A DNA stretch of 64,000 nt from Candidatus Freyarchaeota archaeon (GCA_030587365.1 JAUQZE010000025.1:36919-100918); one strand, 5' to 3'; numbered from the stretch's first letter, positions 17,414-26,651 are shown. The notes: generated by a model not told the origin, from the letters alone. Translations and numbers: made by a program.

Positions 17414-18778
17414 ATGCGTAAAAACGCAGAGTACCGTGAGCCTTTTTGGGGGTACTCAAAGGATATTCGGGGTAATAATTTGCTAAGCAAACACACATCC
17501 AAACAAATTATTGGAACCCAAAGCGAGGTTCTAAAGGGAAAGAATATTGTTATGTGTATCACGGGCAGTGTAGCGGCTGTGGAATGCCCCATAATAGCAA
17601 GGGAGCTAATGCGAAACGGAGCAGAAGTTTATGCAGTAATGTCGCCTGCAGCCACCAAACTTATTTCCCCGGATTTAATGGAGTGGGCAACGGGAAACCC
17701 CGTGGTAACCCAATTGACGGGAAAAGTTGAACACATATCCCTCGCAGGAATACACCCTGACACCGCTTCGTTAATTCTTGTTGCTCCGGCAACTGCAAAC
17801 ACGATCGGCAAAATTGCTCACGGGATAGATGATACGCCTCCCACAACTGTAGTGAGTAGCGCTTTAGGTGCCGAAATCCCTATAGTAATCGTTCCGGCTA
17901 TGCACGAGTCTATGTTCCGCCATCCAATTATACTTGAAAATATTAACAAGTTAAGATCTTTGGGTATAGAATTCATAGGTCCAAGGTTTGAAGAGGGAAA
18001 GGCAAAGATTGCTCACATAGATACAATAGTGGCTTATGTTATAGAGGTTTTAACCAGGCCCAAGGATATGAAAGGCTTAAGAGTGCTAATCACGGCAGGT
18101 CCAACCAGAGAATATATAGACGCTGTTCGGTTCATTAGCAATCCCAGTTCCGGCAAAATGGGAATCTCTCTTGCGATCGCAAGCATTCAGAGGGGGGCAG
18201 AGGTAACTATGGTTTATGGGCCTGGTGCTGTGGAGCCTCCACCACTTGCTAAGGTTATAAATGTAGAGTCAACGCAAGATATGCTTGATGCTGTGGTTTC
18301 AAATCTGAAGAAAGAGCATTACGACATAATGATTTCCAGTGCAGCAGTCAGCGATTTCACTCCCGATAAGAAGATTGATGCAAAAACTCCTTCAAGTAAA
18401 GAGAATTTTATGGTTAGATTAGTTCCGTTACCCAAGGTGATTAATCGGGTCCGAGAGATTGCTCCAGACATCTTTCTGGTAGGATTTAAGGCTGAATATA
18501 AAATCTCTAAGGAGCAGCTGATAAGCTGTGCATTGAACAAAATTAAGAAAGCGAACCTAGACCTTATAGTTGCTAATGATGTTTCACAGGAAAATGCAGG
18601 ATTCGCATCTAATAACAACGAGGTTTACATTATTGACAAAAACGGTGAGGTAACACACATTCCCCTAAGCCCAAAAAGAGTGATAGCCTCTAGAATTCTT
18701 GACATCGTGGTTAAAAAGTATAATCAAAAGGTTTTGGAGCTTCAAAAAAGCAACCCTAATCTAGGCGGATTAGAATAA
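17414..18778 (+). CDS. coaBC: CoaBC: phosphopantothenoylcysteine decarboxylase / phosphopantothenate--cysteine ligase
   Basis: In this bifunctional 454-residue enzyme, the N-terminal flavoprotein half has VMCITGSVAAVECP, the PAMHESMFRHP motif and LVAPATANTIGKIAHGIDD. The C-terminal CoaB half has LITAGPTREYIDAVRFISNPSSGKMG, SSAAVSDFTP and IVANDVSQENAGFASNNNEV. Together they convert 4'-phosphopantothenate to 4'-phosphopantetheine. The ATG at 17414 gives ~22 residues before the usual archaeal start, and a TTG at 17480 is a good alternative. The gene is divergent from the pantoate kinase operon. Confidence 0.95.
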   Translation: MRKNAEYREPFWGYSKDIRGNNLLSKHTSKQIIGTQSEVLKGKNIVMCITGSVAAVECPIIARELMRNGAEVYAVMSPAATKLISPDLMEWATGNPVVTQLTGKVEHISLAGIHPDTASLILVAPATANTIGKIAHGIDDTPPTTVVSSALGAEIPIVIVPAMHESMFRHPIILENINKLRSLGIEFIGPRFEEGKAKIAHIDTIVAYVIEVLTRPKDMKGLRVLITAGPTREYIDAVRFISNPSSGKMGISLAIASIQRGAEVTMVYGPGAVEPPPLAKVINVESTQDMLDAVVSNLKKEHYDIMISSAAVSDFTPDKKIDAKTPSSKENFMVRLVPLPKVINRVREIAPDIFLVGFKAEYKISKEQLISCALNKIKKANLDLIVANDVSQENAGFASNNNEVYIIDKNGEVTHIPLSPKRVIASRILDIVVKKYNQKVLELQKSNPNLGGLE

Positions 18779-18795
18779 TTTAGGGCAATAGCAGT

Positions 18796-19068
18796 TTACT
18801 TTTGAGCCGCCATTAAAATCACTTTGGCGAAGTCTTCGGGCTTGATGCCTACCAGTGTTATATTCTTTTTCTTGAAAAATCTGTAAACCGTATCATTCAC
18901 CTTTTCGAGAGGTATTCCTAAGAGGCTTTTTTCTAGTTCTTCAATTTCTTCTTCGGGATGCATGTAGAAGTCTCCAGTTATGCGTATCTCACTTATTTTT
19001 TCTTTGGATATTTTTACTTTAGCTTCTACCAGCTTTCCATCTGGAACTTTAAACTCCGCGGTTCCCAC
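18796..19068 (-). CDS. LplB-like lipoate--protein ligase accessory (C-terminal) domain
   Basis: This free-standing 90-residue domain contains VPDGKLVEAKVKISKEKISEIRITGDFYMHPEEEIEELEKSLLG. It resembles the lipoate-protein ligase C-terminal domain, which in several archaea is a separate LplB subunit needed for lipoate activation. No LplA catalytic gene is adjacent. The GTG start is preceded by AGGAGG, which is formed by the end of the upstream gene. The gap to that gene is four bases, so they are cotranscribed. Confidence 0.7.
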   Translation of the reverse strand: MGTAEFKVPDGKLVEAKVKISKEKISEIRITGDFYMHPEEEIEELEKSLLGIPLEKVNDTVYRFFKKKNITLVGIKPEDFAKVILMAAQK

Positions 19069-19072
19069 TCTT

Positions 19073-20023
19073 CTATTCCTCCTTCTTAGAGTTTATAGTT
19101 ATTAGGATTTCTTCTCCCTCATTAAGATTTAACTTCTCTCTTTTCTTAGATATGAGCTTGATGAGAGGCTTTTTTAAATTGATGTATAGTGAGAGACCCC
19201 TTAAATCGATCCCATCACAATTTACGGAAAGTGGTTTGAGTTTTATCGCCACAAGGTTTTGCTGCTTCTCGACGATGTCACCAATGTTAAGGTCGCCTAT
19301 GAAAACCTTCTGGCCCAAATCAAAGTCGTTTTTTTCCAAGAGAACCCCTCCAAAGCCGTAGTGGGGCAGTCCACAATCAAGAAGCCCGAGCTCATTATTT
19401 ATTTTGATTGCGAAACCACAAAACCTTCCCATTTTAATAATAACCCGCTTGCTAGGCTCTACCATTGTGTAGTCTGTTCGGACATCGATCACTTTACATT
19501 TGAAACTGTTACCCGACTCAGAATATCCCCTCTTTTCTAGAGACAGAAGACGAATGGGATAGGCTCCCTTTGCCCGTATAGCATCCGCCGGGTTTCTTAT
19601 TTCTATGTGAATGTGTGGATCTGTCCAGAAATTAAAAAATCCGCTCCTAATTAGTGTTCCCATGCAGTCCCCTATGTCCAGATTCTCTCCAACTTTTACC
19701 TTGGGATTAATATGTAGAATTTTGATTAGATATTTTGGGTTCTCTTCACTTTTGAGAATAATTAAATAATCGGTCTCTTCGGCATCGAAATTTTTACGTA
19801 TTGGTGCTCTAACTTTCTTAATACAAGTTACCATTCCAGGGGAGGGACAGGGAGCCTCCGCCCCAAACTTTCCCGAACCGAGGTAAATATCAGCAGCAAC
19901 TCCGTGGTTGTGTGCATAATAGGGAGAATTAAACAAAGAGATATATTCAAAGCTATCTAATAGATAGAAATAAACACCACAGCTTTCAGCTATTTTTATT
20001 CGCTTGGACAAAGATGACACCAA
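19073..20023 (-). CDS. M23/LytM-fold conserved archaeal protein
   Basis: This 316-residue soluble protein has NHGVAADIYLG, a glycine/proline loop (APCPSPGMVTCI), LHINPKVKVGENLDIGDCMG and DPHIHIEIRNPADA, which together resemble the metal-binding strands of LytM/M23 peptidases (H-x3-D and H-x-H). The rest is beta-rich and unrecognised. There is no signal peptide, which is unlike cell-wall M23 enzymes. It is cotranscribed with the LplB-like gene (four-base gap). Function unknown. A link to lipoylation is only suggested by position. Confidence 0.5.
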   Translation of the reverse strand: MVSSLSKRIKIAESCGVYFYLLDSFEYISLFNSPYYAHNHGVAADIYLGSGKFGAEAPCPSPGMVTCIKKVRAPIRKNFDAEETDYLIILKSEENPKYLIKILHINPKVKVGENLDIGDCMGTLIRSGFFNFWTDPHIHIEIRNPADAIRAKGAYPIRLLSLEKRGYSESGNSFKCKVIDVRTDYTMVEPSKRVIIKMGRFCGFAIKINNELGLLDCGLPHYGFGGVLLEKNDFDLGQKVFIGDLNIGDIVEKQQNLVAIKLKPLSVNCDGIDLRGLSLYINLKKPLIKLISKKREKLNLNEGEEILITINSKKEE

Positions 20024-20212
20024 TTAGAAATGTTATTAAGGCGCAATATTCTCCATTGTACTAAATTATACTTCCTATTAATTTATTACCCTACCAAGAA
20101 TTTAGACAGGCTTAAAACAGAATAGAATGGAAAATCGCTTTTAACAAAATTTTTGTCTACGATAAAGGCAAATCCAAAAAAATATTTCCCTATGATTCAG
20201 GTGAGATAGAAA

Positions 20213-21202
20213 ATGCCCAAACTAAAATTCGTTATTCCAAAAGGATCCTTACAGGAGGATACCCAAAAACTTCTACAACAAGCTGGATATAGTATCAAAG
20301 CGGCTGAGCGTTCTTACCGCCCTTGGATCAATGATCCGGAGATTAACCTTAAACTGCTTAGGCCACAGGAGATACCAACCCTAATTCAGGAGGGGGCACA
20401 TGAATTGGGGATAGCGGGAATGGACTGGGTTGATGAAACCGGCGCTGATGTACAGTTACTCTCAGAATTAGACTACGGTAAGGTCAGTATAGTACTAGCA
20501 GTACCAAATTCTTGGGAAAAAGTGAAGTCCCTATCGGATCTCATAAGGGATTTCAATAGAGACGGGAAAACTATTCGAATTACAACAGAGTACATAAACA
20601 TAACCTCTAGGCACTTAATGCAAAATGATGAGTATCAGAAATGCTATGGAAATAAAACTCCTGAGGTTATAACACCCTGGTATCGTTACGGGGAAAATCC
20701 GAATGTTAAGATTATGCTCTCTTTTGGCGCCACAGAGGCGAAACCGCCAGAAGATGCCGACGCCATAGTTGATAACACTGAAACAGGAACCACCATAAAA
20801 AGCAACGAACTAAAGATAATTGAAGTTCTCTCACAATCACAGGCAGTGCTTATAGCAAATAAGAAAGCCCTAAAGGAAAGATGGAAAGAGGAAAAAATTC
20901 GCGATGTGATGACCCTTCTAGTAGGCGCGGTTGAGGCTAGGAAAAAGTTACACATCTTCATGAACGTTAAAGAAGAAAATATCGAACAACTTTTAGAGCA
21001 ACTACCCGCCCTCAAACGCCCAACCATCTCACCACTAGCAGGAGCCGAAGGATGGTTCGCATTAAACACTGTGATAGCAAAAGAAGATCTACTGAAACTT
21101 ATCCCAGTTTTACGAAAATTAGCTCAAGGAATAGTTGTCTATGAGCCAAAAGGGGTTCTACCACTGGAAGAAATAAGGAACAAAAAGTTTAGAGAATCCT
21201 AA
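20213..21202 (+). CDS. hisG: ATP phosphoribosyltransferase, long form
   Basis: This 329-residue protein begins LKFVIPKGSLQEDTQKLLQQAGY and contains LGIAGMDWVDETGADVQLL, RITTEYINITSRHL and AIVDNTETGTTIKSN, the PRPP-loop region. The C-terminal ~80 residues (LHIFMNVKEENIEQLLEQLPALKRPTISPL) form the regulatory ACT-like domain, so it is the long, histidine-inhibited, HisZ-independent type. It catalyses the first step of histidine synthesis. No other his genes are nearby. ATG start after GGTGAG. Confidence 0.94.
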   Translation: MPKLKFVIPKGSLQEDTQKLLQQAGYSIKAAERSYRPWINDPEINLKLLRPQEIPTLIQEGAHELGIAGMDWVDETGADVQLLSELDYGKVSIVLAVPNSWEKVKSLSDLIRDFNRDGKTIRITTEYINITSRHLMQNDEYQKCYGNKTPEVITPWYRYGENPNVKIMLSFGATEAKPPEDADAIVDNTETGTTIKSNELKIIEVLSQSQAVLIANKKALKERWKEEKIRDVMTLLVGAVEARKKLHIFMNVKEENIEQLLEQLPALKRPTISPLAGAEGWFALNTVIAKEDLLKLIPVLRKLAQGIVVYEPKGVLPLEEIRNKKFRES

Positions 21203-21408
21203 GAAATACCCCTCTTAACGAAAAGACAAAAGAGGCATATTGCTGAAAGTATTTATTTCGAATACATCCAAAATAAATCCTGTATACCTTATTTGAGCAC
21301 CAAAAATTCCTCGGGTAGACGCTCCTAGGTTTAGTCTGTAGTATTAACCGTCATAATTGACATAAGAGGTATAATAGTTATTTTACCACAATTATGGACT
21401 GGTGGAGT

Positions 21409-22347
21409 TTATCTTTTGTTTTCTAGTTCTCGTATTTGTTTTTCTATTTCTTCTTTCTCTCTAATTTTTTCTTCTATTCTTTTTTCTTCTTCTAGTGATC
21501 CAAAGCCTGCTTGAATCGTGGTTTTAAGATCGTTTATTTCTCTTTCAAGTTTTAATTTTCTCGTTTCCAAGTTTGTTAATCGAACATATGAGGGAGTTCT
21601 TTCCTTTTCTGGAAGCTTGATCTTTCTTCCTGTTGCTTGCTCAATCATATCAAGTCCGAGTTCTTTTAGTATTTTCTCGTCCTCCTTACTTACGAAACTA
21701 TCGAGTTCCGACTCCGGCTTCTTAACTCCTTCTTCAACGGCCAAACTCTCCGCCTCGCTAATCTCCGTGGGTTCTCTTGTTATAGGCTTTTCCTCAATTC
21801 TCTCGGGCATTTCTATCTCATCAAGTTTAGTTAAGATTGTCGGTGTTTTGATAATTATTTGTTCCTCTGTTGGTTCAACAGTTTCAGGAATAGCTTTAGG
21901 TGGAGTGGGTTCTGCAGCAAATGGTTTTTCTTCTGCTATTTTTTTCAAGGGTTCAAGGGGTATTCTTGTTTCGGGTTTAACGATTTCTGGTGCTATGGTT
22001 TTTAAGAGATCTACTATAGCTTCTACAACATTCCCCATTTGTGTTCGAAGAGATTTAACCTCACTTATAAATTGGTTTTTAAGGCTAGAAACATCTTCTC
22101 TGATTGCTACAATTTTGGTATCTATCTCCCCCATTTTTTCCAAAACATTCTCTGTTCCAACCACGGATTCAATCTCTGGTTTACTTTTCAGTCGGTTTTC
22201 TATTTCATCTATTTTAGCAAATTTGGATTCCAGCTGTCCCATCCTTTCAAGAATCACATTTAATTCCGGAGTTTTTTCAACCTCGCTTAACAATTCATCA
22301 ATTTCATTCCTCAACTTGCTTAAACGCTCTCTAGTTTTCATTTGCAA
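21409..22347 (-). CDS. Coiled-coil protein of unknown function
   Basis: This acidic 312-residue protein has three parts. Residues 1-115 are heptad-rich coiled coil (LSKLRNEIDELLSEVEK ... MGEIDTKIVAIREDVSSLKNQF). Residues ~120-205 are a proline/glutamate-rich disordered linker. Residues 215-312 form a second long coiled coil ending EEIEKQIRELENKR. No enzyme motif or membrane segment is seen. It is divergent from another coiled-coil gene (22523-23416) across a short promoter region, so they may be coregulated. The start could be the ATG two codons later. Confidence 0.6.
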   Translation of the reverse strand: MQMKTRERLSKLRNEIDELLSEVEKTPELNVILERMGQLESKFAKIDEIENRLKSKPEIESVVGTENVLEKMGEIDTKIVAIREDVSSLKNQFISEVKSLRTQMGNVVEAIVDLLKTIAPEIVKPETRIPLEPLKKIAEEKPFAAEPTPPKAIPETVEPTEEQIIIKTPTILTKLDEIEMPERIEEKPITREPTEISEAESLAVEEGVKKPESELDSFVSKEDEKILKELGLDMIEQATGRKIKLPEKERTPSYVRLTNLETRKLKLEREINDLKTTIQAGFGSLEEEKRIEEKIREKEEIEKQIRELENKR

Positions 22348-22482
22348 TTACTCCTTGCAGATGGCTTGTGAATATATATTATTTTAGTTCTTTTTATAAA
22401 TATTCTTTGTACTATTTGCAATTAAATAATTAAAAATTGCGATTATCACATTCTTTTTGTAGAAAAATTAAAAAGATTTGAA

Positions 22483-22496
22483 ATATATTTATAAAT
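22483..22496 (+). promoter_or_regulatory. TATA box deciding the start of the downstream gene
   Basis: ATATATTTATAAAT lies inside the longest possible reading frame of the next gene. It predicts transcription start near 22515, so the true start codon should be at or after 22523. Confidence 0.5.
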
Positions 22497-22522
22497 CTAT
22501 AGGAAAGTTAGAGGTTTGGAGT

Positions 22523-23416
22523 TTGATATTGAAAACCACTGACGGTAAAAGCCTAGAAGTAGGCAACGATAAATCCGGTCTCAACGCACAAAACCATAAA
22601 TACAGTAATTTTGATTCGGAGCAGCTAAAGTTAATAAACGAGTTCTCTCCTATGAGGGAGAGTATTATAAAGTCGGTGGTAAACAGATTCCCAATGAAGG
22701 GCTTAGACACAATAATAAAGCAAGCTTTTGATGAGGCGGTGGCTAGAAACCTGAGAGAAATTAAGAAATACTTTTTAAACACACTTTACGACAAGCCTCA
22801 AAAACCCCAAACAGAGGAAAGACCCCACAAACAATTAAAAAACGATAAAGCATCAGAGGAGAGATCCAACGAACTTTATGAACCAGACTTGAAAAGATCC
22901 GTGGACAATTTAACAATATCAAAAAGCTCAAATAGAGCTGATAGTTCTCCAATAGAATCTACGAAAAGTAGAAACTCTAATTTAATAGTTGAAGACTACC
23001 AAAAAAAGGTTGAGCAACTAATCCTAGAGATAAAGATTCGTGATAAAAAGTTAAAGGAGAACGAGGAGCAGATCGGAACTCTTAAAGACCGATTAGAAAT
23101 TCTGGAGCAACAAAACATGCCTGCCTTTCTGGAGAATTGGAAGTTAGAAAATGAATGTGAAGGGGGAGATGTTGAGCAGCTACAGAACCAGATTAGGCGT
23201 TGGGAGATACTGTGGCAAAAAATGAGAACATTTTTTAAAGGGGATCCTAAATTTAAAACATTATTTATACTGCAACGCCTAGGAAGTATCAGCATTAAAA
23301 ATTTATCCAAGGCTTTAAATCTCGACTCAAACCAAATAGAACCAGTTCTACGAGAATTACAGGAGTCAAGTTTCATCGTATTAGACGGAGACACGCTTAG
23401 AATAAATACCGATTAG
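22523..23416 (+). CDS. Coiled-coil protein with C-terminal winged-helix-like domain
   Basis: The frame is open from a TTG at 22478, but that codon overlaps a TATA box. The TTG at 22523, eight bases after GAGG, is preferred and gives 297 residues. The middle (about 165-215) is a coiled coil (VEQLILEIKIRDKKLKENEEQIGTLKDRLEILEQQ). The last ~65 residues (KFKTLFILQRLGSISIKNLSKALNLD ... LRELQESSFIVLDGDTLRI) read as a winged helix-turn-helix. It could be a DNA-binding or structural protein. No family is recognised. Confidence 0.6.
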   Translation: MILKTTDGKSLEVGNDKSGLNAQNHKYSNFDSEQLKLINEFSPMRESIIKSVVNRFPMKGLDTIIKQAFDEAVARNLREIKKYFLNTLYDKPQKPQTEERPHKQLKNDKASEERSNELYEPDLKRSVDNLTISKSSNRADSSPIESTKSRNSNLIVEDYQKKVEQLILEIKIRDKKLKENEEQIGTLKDRLEILEQQNMPAFLENWKLENECEGGDVEQLQNQIRRWEILWQKMRTFFKGDPKFKTLFILQRLGSISIKNLSKALNLDSNQIEPVLRELQESSFIVLDGDTLRINTD

Positions 23417-23515
23417 TGAAAACAATATTACAGTATTCGAATTATCTCAATACATTTTATAATACGATAAGAAAGATTTAGCACTTTCAAATATCCTTAA
23501 TCGTTAATCTGTTTT

Positions 23516-24280
23516 TCAATAAGATGTTCTCAAGTTCAAGTTAAAAAAAGAAACCGCGTTTTCAAACAATTCCTGTTCCACCTTATTCTCGTTATATCCC
23601 TTAATGTTAGCAATTTTTTGCACAATAACCGAGCAATCCTTTGGTTCGCCTCTTATTTTGTTATACTCTACAGGTCCGTCAGATTCGCTCAGCAGATGAT
23701 TTAAACTAACCTTTTCAGCCACATATTGTACCTTTTTAGAATAAGCAATCGCGGGTGTGATTGAAAAATAATAACCCTTTTGTATACCTATGTCAATCAA
23801 ATCTCCGGGGCCCGTATACCAGTGAATTAGCACGTTCTTAAGCTTGTACTCATCGAGGATTTTAAAAATTAGTCTTTCAGCCCCTTTTGTGTGGAGAATC
23901 ACGGGAAGATTCAGCTCTTTGGAGATTCTAAGCATTTCTCTAAAAATTTTTTCCTGCTGAGGGTAAAGCTCTTTACTCTTCACAAAATAGTGATCCAAAC
24001 CAATCTCCCCAATAGCCACCAGATTCTTAGAGCTACTCCTTATTAACTCTATAGCCTTTTTCAAGTCTGTCTCAGTGGATTTGCCGCTAGCCTCGGGGTG
24101 TAAACCTAAGCTTGGGAAAATAAAGCCGGAGTAGCTATTTGAGATTTCCATAACCGTTTCCATGGATTTAACGTCCATTGACACAGCTACGATTGCAACC
24201 ACGCCAATTTGCTTTGCACGTGTAACGGTATCTCTCAAATCTGGATAAAGGTCAACATGGCAATGAACATCAACAAGCAA
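23516..24280 (-). CDS. TatD-family metal-dependent hydrolase
   Basis: This 254-residue TIM-barrel hydrolase has the N-terminal metal motif DVHCHVD (His6, His8), GEIGLDHYF, LPVILHTKGAE, VLIHWYTGP and the ESDGP motif near the end. TatD proteins are deoxyribonucleases or related phosphoesterases. The substrate here is unknown. TTG start with GGTGGCGG upstream. No operon partner is visible. Confidence 0.85.
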   Translation of the reverse strand: MLVDVHCHVDLYPDLRDTVTRAKQIGVVAIVAVSMDVKSMETVMEISNSYSGFIFPSLGLHPEASGKSTETDLKKAIELIRSSSKNLVAIGEIGLDHYFVKSKELYPQQEKIFREMLRISKELNLPVILHTKGAERLIFKILDEYKLKNVLIHWYTGPGDLIDIGIQKGYYFSITPAIAYSKKVQYVAEKVSLNHLLSESDGPVEYNKIRGEPKDCSVIVQKIANIKGYNENKVEQELFENAVSFFNLNLRTSY

Positions 24281-24607
24281 AAGACCGCCACCATATGTTT
24301 TAAGATATACCGATTCCTTAGTAAAAATTTACCCCTGCTAAAATTTTCATCTAAGATAAGTTTATGGAAGTCTCTTCATATCTCCTATTTCCAATTTTGA
24401 AATAAAGGTTTATAGTTTTAATAGATCAAAAAGGAGAATCGACAAGCCGGCGAGACCGCCCCTATCATAATCTATGAAGCACAAAGCATATTCTCATGTT
24501 CCGAAGGCATAATCGCTTCGTATTCTATTAATTAATATGCCCAAATCAACACAAATAATAAGGCTGAAAGGATAATTTTTAATCAGAGTTGTTATACTGA
24601 AAGCAGA
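24281..24607. other. Intergenic region, nothing recognised
   Basis: 327 AT-rich bases between divergent genes. A small hairpin (CGAAG 24502-24506 with CTTCG 24516-24520) is the only structure noticed. No tRNA or other RNA gene could be identified. Confidence 0.4.
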
Positions 24608-25453
24608 GTGGTGATAGTTTTGCCTACCATTTGTCCGCGATGTGGTCAAAGAACAGAGGATTGGTTTGTTTACTGTAAGTATTGCGGCTTGCCGTTAAAG
24701 CAGGAATTAGAGAAACCAAAAAAACCAGTAACAATAAGAGTAGAAGTAGAAGAGCCTGAAAAACCAATTGTCACTAGAAAAGTGAAAGAAACCCCGAAAA
24801 CCGAGAAAAAGGAAGCAAAATTAGAAGTAGAGAAACCGGTTGAGGTTGAAAAAATTCCTGATGATGTTAAAAGAAACCTTATAGGAAGAGGCAAAACGTA
24901 CCTCATTGAGAATCGCTTGAGGAAACTGAACAGGGATTACGAAACTCTAAAAACACGTCAACTCGTAGGAGAAATTACAGAGGAGGAGCTAGAGAAGAGA
25001 TCAGAACCACTATGGCAGGAAATAAACGACATCAAAAAAACCCTAGGGGAAATGGGCGCCACAGAACAACTAGAGGTCGAAGTACTATTAGCTGAAAAAG
25101 AGACGCAAGTTGAAAGGAAAAAGAAACTAGAAGAGCTACTAATCAAGGGGGAGATAAGAGAAACAATCTATCAAAAACTGGTCTCAGAGTATGACGCAAA
25201 ACTAAAACAAGCTGAGAAAAAGTTGAAAGAGGGCGTCCATCAGATGGAGAAATGGCTTGTCTCACTCAAGGCAGAAAAGCAAGAGTTATTAGACCAACAA
25301 GAAATGCTGATGGCCAAAATGAAAATAGGCGACTTACCAGTAAAAGAATACGAAACCCAAAAGAAAGAACTGGAAACCAAAATAAAGGACAATGAGCTCG
25401 CCTGTCAATTCCTAGAAGGAGTAATAGAAAGATTCAGAGTCACAGAAGATTAA
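24608..25453 (+). CDS. Zinc-ribbon plus coiled-coil protein
   Basis: The 281-residue protein starts at a GTG with an N-terminal zinc ribbon (CPRCGQ ... CKYCG, residues ~9-27). A lysine/glutamate/proline-rich linker covers about 30-85. The rest is charged coiled coil with repeated K-x-E-x-L patterns (ELEKRSEPLWQEINDIKKTLGEM onward). The C-terminal region contains short-spaced V(K/R)(E/G)(E/Y)-type repeats (LLIKGEIRE, KIGDLPVKEYETQKKEL) like the SHOCT motif. No function is assigned. It resembles membrane-associated or scaffold zinc-ribbon proteins common in archaea. Confidence 0.6.
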   Translation: MVIVLPTICPRCGQRTEDWFVYCKYCGLPLKQELEKPKKPVTIRVEVEEPEKPIVTRKVKETPKTEKKEAKLEVEKPVEVEKIPDDVKRNLIGRGKTYLIENRLRKLNRDYETLKTRQLVGEITEEELEKRSEPLWQEINDIKKTLGEMGATEQLEVEVLLAEKETQVERKKKLEELLIKGEIRETIYQKLVSEYDAKLKQAEKKLKEGVHQMEKWLVSLKAEKQELLDQQEMLMAKMKIGDLPVKEYETQKKELETKIKDNELACQFLEGVIERFRVTED

Positions 25454-25535
25454 TTAAAAAACCTCTATTTTTAATTATAAAATAATTTATCCCATACAAA
25501 AAACTAAATCCGACTCATTTTTAACTATTTTTCAA

Positions 25536-25557
25536 AAAAGCCTGATTCGGGGCTTTT
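25536..25557 (+). terminator. Hairpin between genes, possible terminator
   Basis: AAAAGCC (25536-25542) pairs perfectly with GGCTTTT (25551-25557) around an 8-base loop, followed by a pyrimidine-rich run. It lies between two same-strand genes, about 85 bases after the upstream stop. Confidence 0.35.
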
Positions 25558-25612
25558 CTACCTTTTATTCTTTAAAAAATGAAAAGTCTTATTTTGGAGA
25601 CTTTTTAATTAC

Positions 25613-26233
25613 TTGTATGGTGGTTTTATTTTTATTTTCTGGGTGATGTGTTTGGGGAGAGCTATTATCGTTTCGGGTTGTCCGGGTACTGGGAAAACAA
25701 CTCTTAGCGTTGGCTTGGCTGGTGTTTTGGGGGTGGAGGTTATAAGTTTGGGTGAGTTGGTGGAAAGAGAAGGGCTTTATAGTTACGTTGATACTGATCG
25801 AGATACTAAGGTAGCTGATTTAGATGAGTTGGTTCCAAGGGTTGTAGAGCTTATAGGGAAGGCTAGCGGATTTGTTATTGTAGAGGGGCATTATGCGGAT
25901 ATTGTTCCTTCTAAATTTGTTGAGGTTGTGATTGTTTTGAGGGCGCATCCTGAGGTGTTGCGTAAGAGGTTGGAGGCTAAAGGCTGGAATGAGCGGAAGG
26001 TTAGGGAGAATATTCAAGCGGAGATTCTTGGTTCTTGTACTTTCAACGCCTTGGAAGCTTATGGAAGTAAACGGGTTTATGAGATTGATACGTCCAATCT
26101 TTCAGAGGAGGAAATGGTTTCCTTGGCGCGAAGAATAATCGATAAAAAGCCGAAGGATTATAGGTCGGGTAGAATTGATTGGCTTTCCTTACTTGATGCT
26201 GATAATCAGTTGGAAAAGTATTTTTCCTCTTGA
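25613..26233 (+). CDS. AK6/Fap7-type adenylate kinase family NTPase
   Basis: The protein has P-loop VSGCPGTGKTTLS, then VISLGELVEREGLY, VEGHYADIVPSKFVEVVIVLRAHPEVLRKRL and KVRENIQAEILGSCTFNALEAYG. This last motif is the LID/NMP-type signature of Fap7/AK6, which has adenylate kinase or ATPase activity and helps 20S pre-rRNA cleavage in eukaryotes and archaea. The longest frame starts at 25613, but its first 13 residues are hydrophobic and atypical. A TTG at 25652 behind GGTGAT gives the normal start (xGRAIIVSG). The coding strand is strongly G+T rich. Confidence 0.85.
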   Translation: MYGGFIFIFWVMCLGRAIIVSGCPGTGKTTLSVGLAGVLGVEVISLGELVEREGLYSYVDTDRDTKVADLDELVPRVVELIGKASGFVIVEGHYADIVPSKFVEVVIVLRAHPEVLRKRLEAKGWNERKVRENIQAEILGSCTFNALEAYGSKRVYEIDTSNLSEEEMVSLARRIIDKKPKDYRSGRIDWLSLLDADNQLEKYFSS

Positions 26234-26249
26234 AGAAAAGATTTTTAGG

Positions 26250-26651
26250 TTACCTTTTTTTCAATTTTTCCATCAGTTTTTGAACGGATATTTCGTAGAG
26301 CCCATCTCTAGCCGAAAGGATTAGCGGCTTTCCGCTTATTAAACCATCCACATCGATCTCGAATACCCCAATCCCTTCTGCTCTGACAGTTTCCAATCCC
26401 TTCCCCTTAGAATGTTCAAAGTTGTTCTCAGTTATTACGCCGGAGATTACAGGAAGATAGGGTTCACCGAATTCTCTTTGTGCTTCTTCTTTTTCGTCTG
26501 TCTTTTTAATTTCTTTATGCATTTTTTTGAGTTTAAAGGTGGTTGATCCGCAGTTAGAGCAACGGAATGTTCCTTGTTCGGGAGATAGTTGTGTTCCACA
26601 CTTTAGACAGTAATGAATAAATGCGGTTTTTGGTTTTTCTTCTAGATTCAA
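26250..26651 (-). CDS. arvC: ArvC/OapC zinc-ribbon protein
   Basis: This 133-residue protein has an N-terminal zinc ribbon (YCLKCGTQLS ... FRCSNCGSTTFKL, residues ~14-40). A charged linker leads to a C-terminal domain including GVFEIDVDGLISGKPLILSARDGLYEISVQKL. This matches the DUF2072 OapC/ArvC family, found next to an Era-like GTPase and a DUF2073 protein in many archaea. Its start overlaps the arvB stop by four bases. In Haloferax the neighbouring GTPase ArvA drives extracellular vesicle formation. The role of the zinc-ribbon partner is not settled. Confidence 0.8.
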   Translation of the reverse strand: MNLEEKPKTAFIHYCLKCGTQLSPEQGTFRCSNCGSTTFKLKKMHKEIKKTDEKEEAQREFGEPYLPVISGVITENNFEHSKGKGLETVRAEGIGVFEIDVDGLISGKPLILSARDGLYEISVQKLMEKLKKR

